From an uncultured Chitinophagaceae bacterium (GTDB lineage: Bacteria; Bacteroidota; Bacteroidia; Chitinophagales; Chitinophagaceae): 23,392 nt of DNA. Position 1 is the first letter of the stretch; every line of letters starts with the position of its first letter. The stretch covers positions 1 through 23,392 of the forward strand of contig CAKSVK010000039.1 in assembly GCA_934502905.1 (NCBI GenBank), in the 5' to 3' direction. Below the pieces are notes generated by a model. The model had not been told where the DNA came from. It saw only the letters and a list, made by a program, of their open reading frames with translations, and did not search any database. Shown here piece by piece: positions 23,346 to 23,392 of this stretch. Made by a program: the position numbers and the translations under genes.

Positions 23346-23392
23346 ATGCGGAGAAAAATTATTCTTTTGTTATGCTGTATCAGTGGGCTCAG
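23346..23392 (+). CDS. Start of an exported protein, cut by the right edge
   Basis: An ATG 13 bases after the DUF486 stop opens MRRKIILLLCCISGL, a typical signal-peptide or lipoprotein-signal start. Only 15 codons are inside the window, so function cannot be judged. Confidence 0.5.
   Translation, partial: MRRKIILLLCCISGL

Noticed and set aside
1..23392. CRISPR array, tRNA/rRNA genes, IS elements, phage genes
   Set aside because: No regular spacer-repeat series, cloverleaf sequences, transposases or phage structural genes were seen on either strand.

Overview
The window looks like chromosomal DNA from a member of the Bacteroidota, probably Chitinophagaceae or a close relative. Several start codons are preceded by the Bacteroidota -7 element TAnnTTTG, and Shine-Dalgarno sequences are weak or absent. 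The gene content also fits: a HmuY-like heme-binding protein, a TolB-like propeller joined to an outer-membrane barrel, a secreted DUF3857/transglutaminase protein and a short Bacteroidota-type arginine decarboxylase. The placement is inferred from gene content and motifs, not from a database match.

Layout. At 1-1539 (minus) lies a secreted transglutaminase-like protein cut by the left edge. At 1740-3924 (plus) are rpmI and rplT, without infC beside them, then a PLP-dependent decarboxylase; a DedA membrane protein follows. At 4811-7094 (minus) a compact likely operon reads radC, secreted esterase, and two overlapping small membrane proteins. At 7169-9956 (plus) is a run of small genes (membrane peptide, lipoprotein, unknown 102-residue protein, ankyrin protein), then an overlapping SRPBCC / UbiE-like methyltransferase pair. 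A HmuY-like protein (minus) meets this run tail to tail. At 10759-12785 are an exported-looking alditol oxidase and a polysaccharide deacetylase, closed by a strong terminator.

About 650 bases at 12841-13493 carry no convincing gene but hold inverted repeats, a hairpin placed just after a -7 motif, and a 72-codon open frame with no ATG. Next comes a minus-strand two-component pair, an OmpR/PhoB-type regulator followed by a PhoR-like kinase. Divergent from it is a 731-residue secreted protein whose C-terminus resembles a caspase/gingipain-type (clan CD) peptidase. The shared intergenic region contains a spaced direct repeat that looks like an operator. A metallo-beta-lactamase-fold hydrolase (minus), a 1137-residue TolB-propeller/outer-membrane barrel protein, a GDPD-like phosphodiesterase, a repeat-bearing noncoding stretch, a DUF486 membrane protein and the first codons of another exported protein complete the window.

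The strongest leads are: (1) the regulator/kinase pair sharing a direct-repeat control region with a predicted secreted clan CD peptidase-like protein; (2) a short dispersed repeat found inverted at about 8.6 kb and as two tandem degenerate copies at about 22.7 kb; (3) a perfect 8-bp hairpin abutting the start codon of the histidine kinase. Most of the rest is ordinary housekeeping and cell-envelope content. I see no CRISPR array, tRNA, rRNA, transposase or phage gene.
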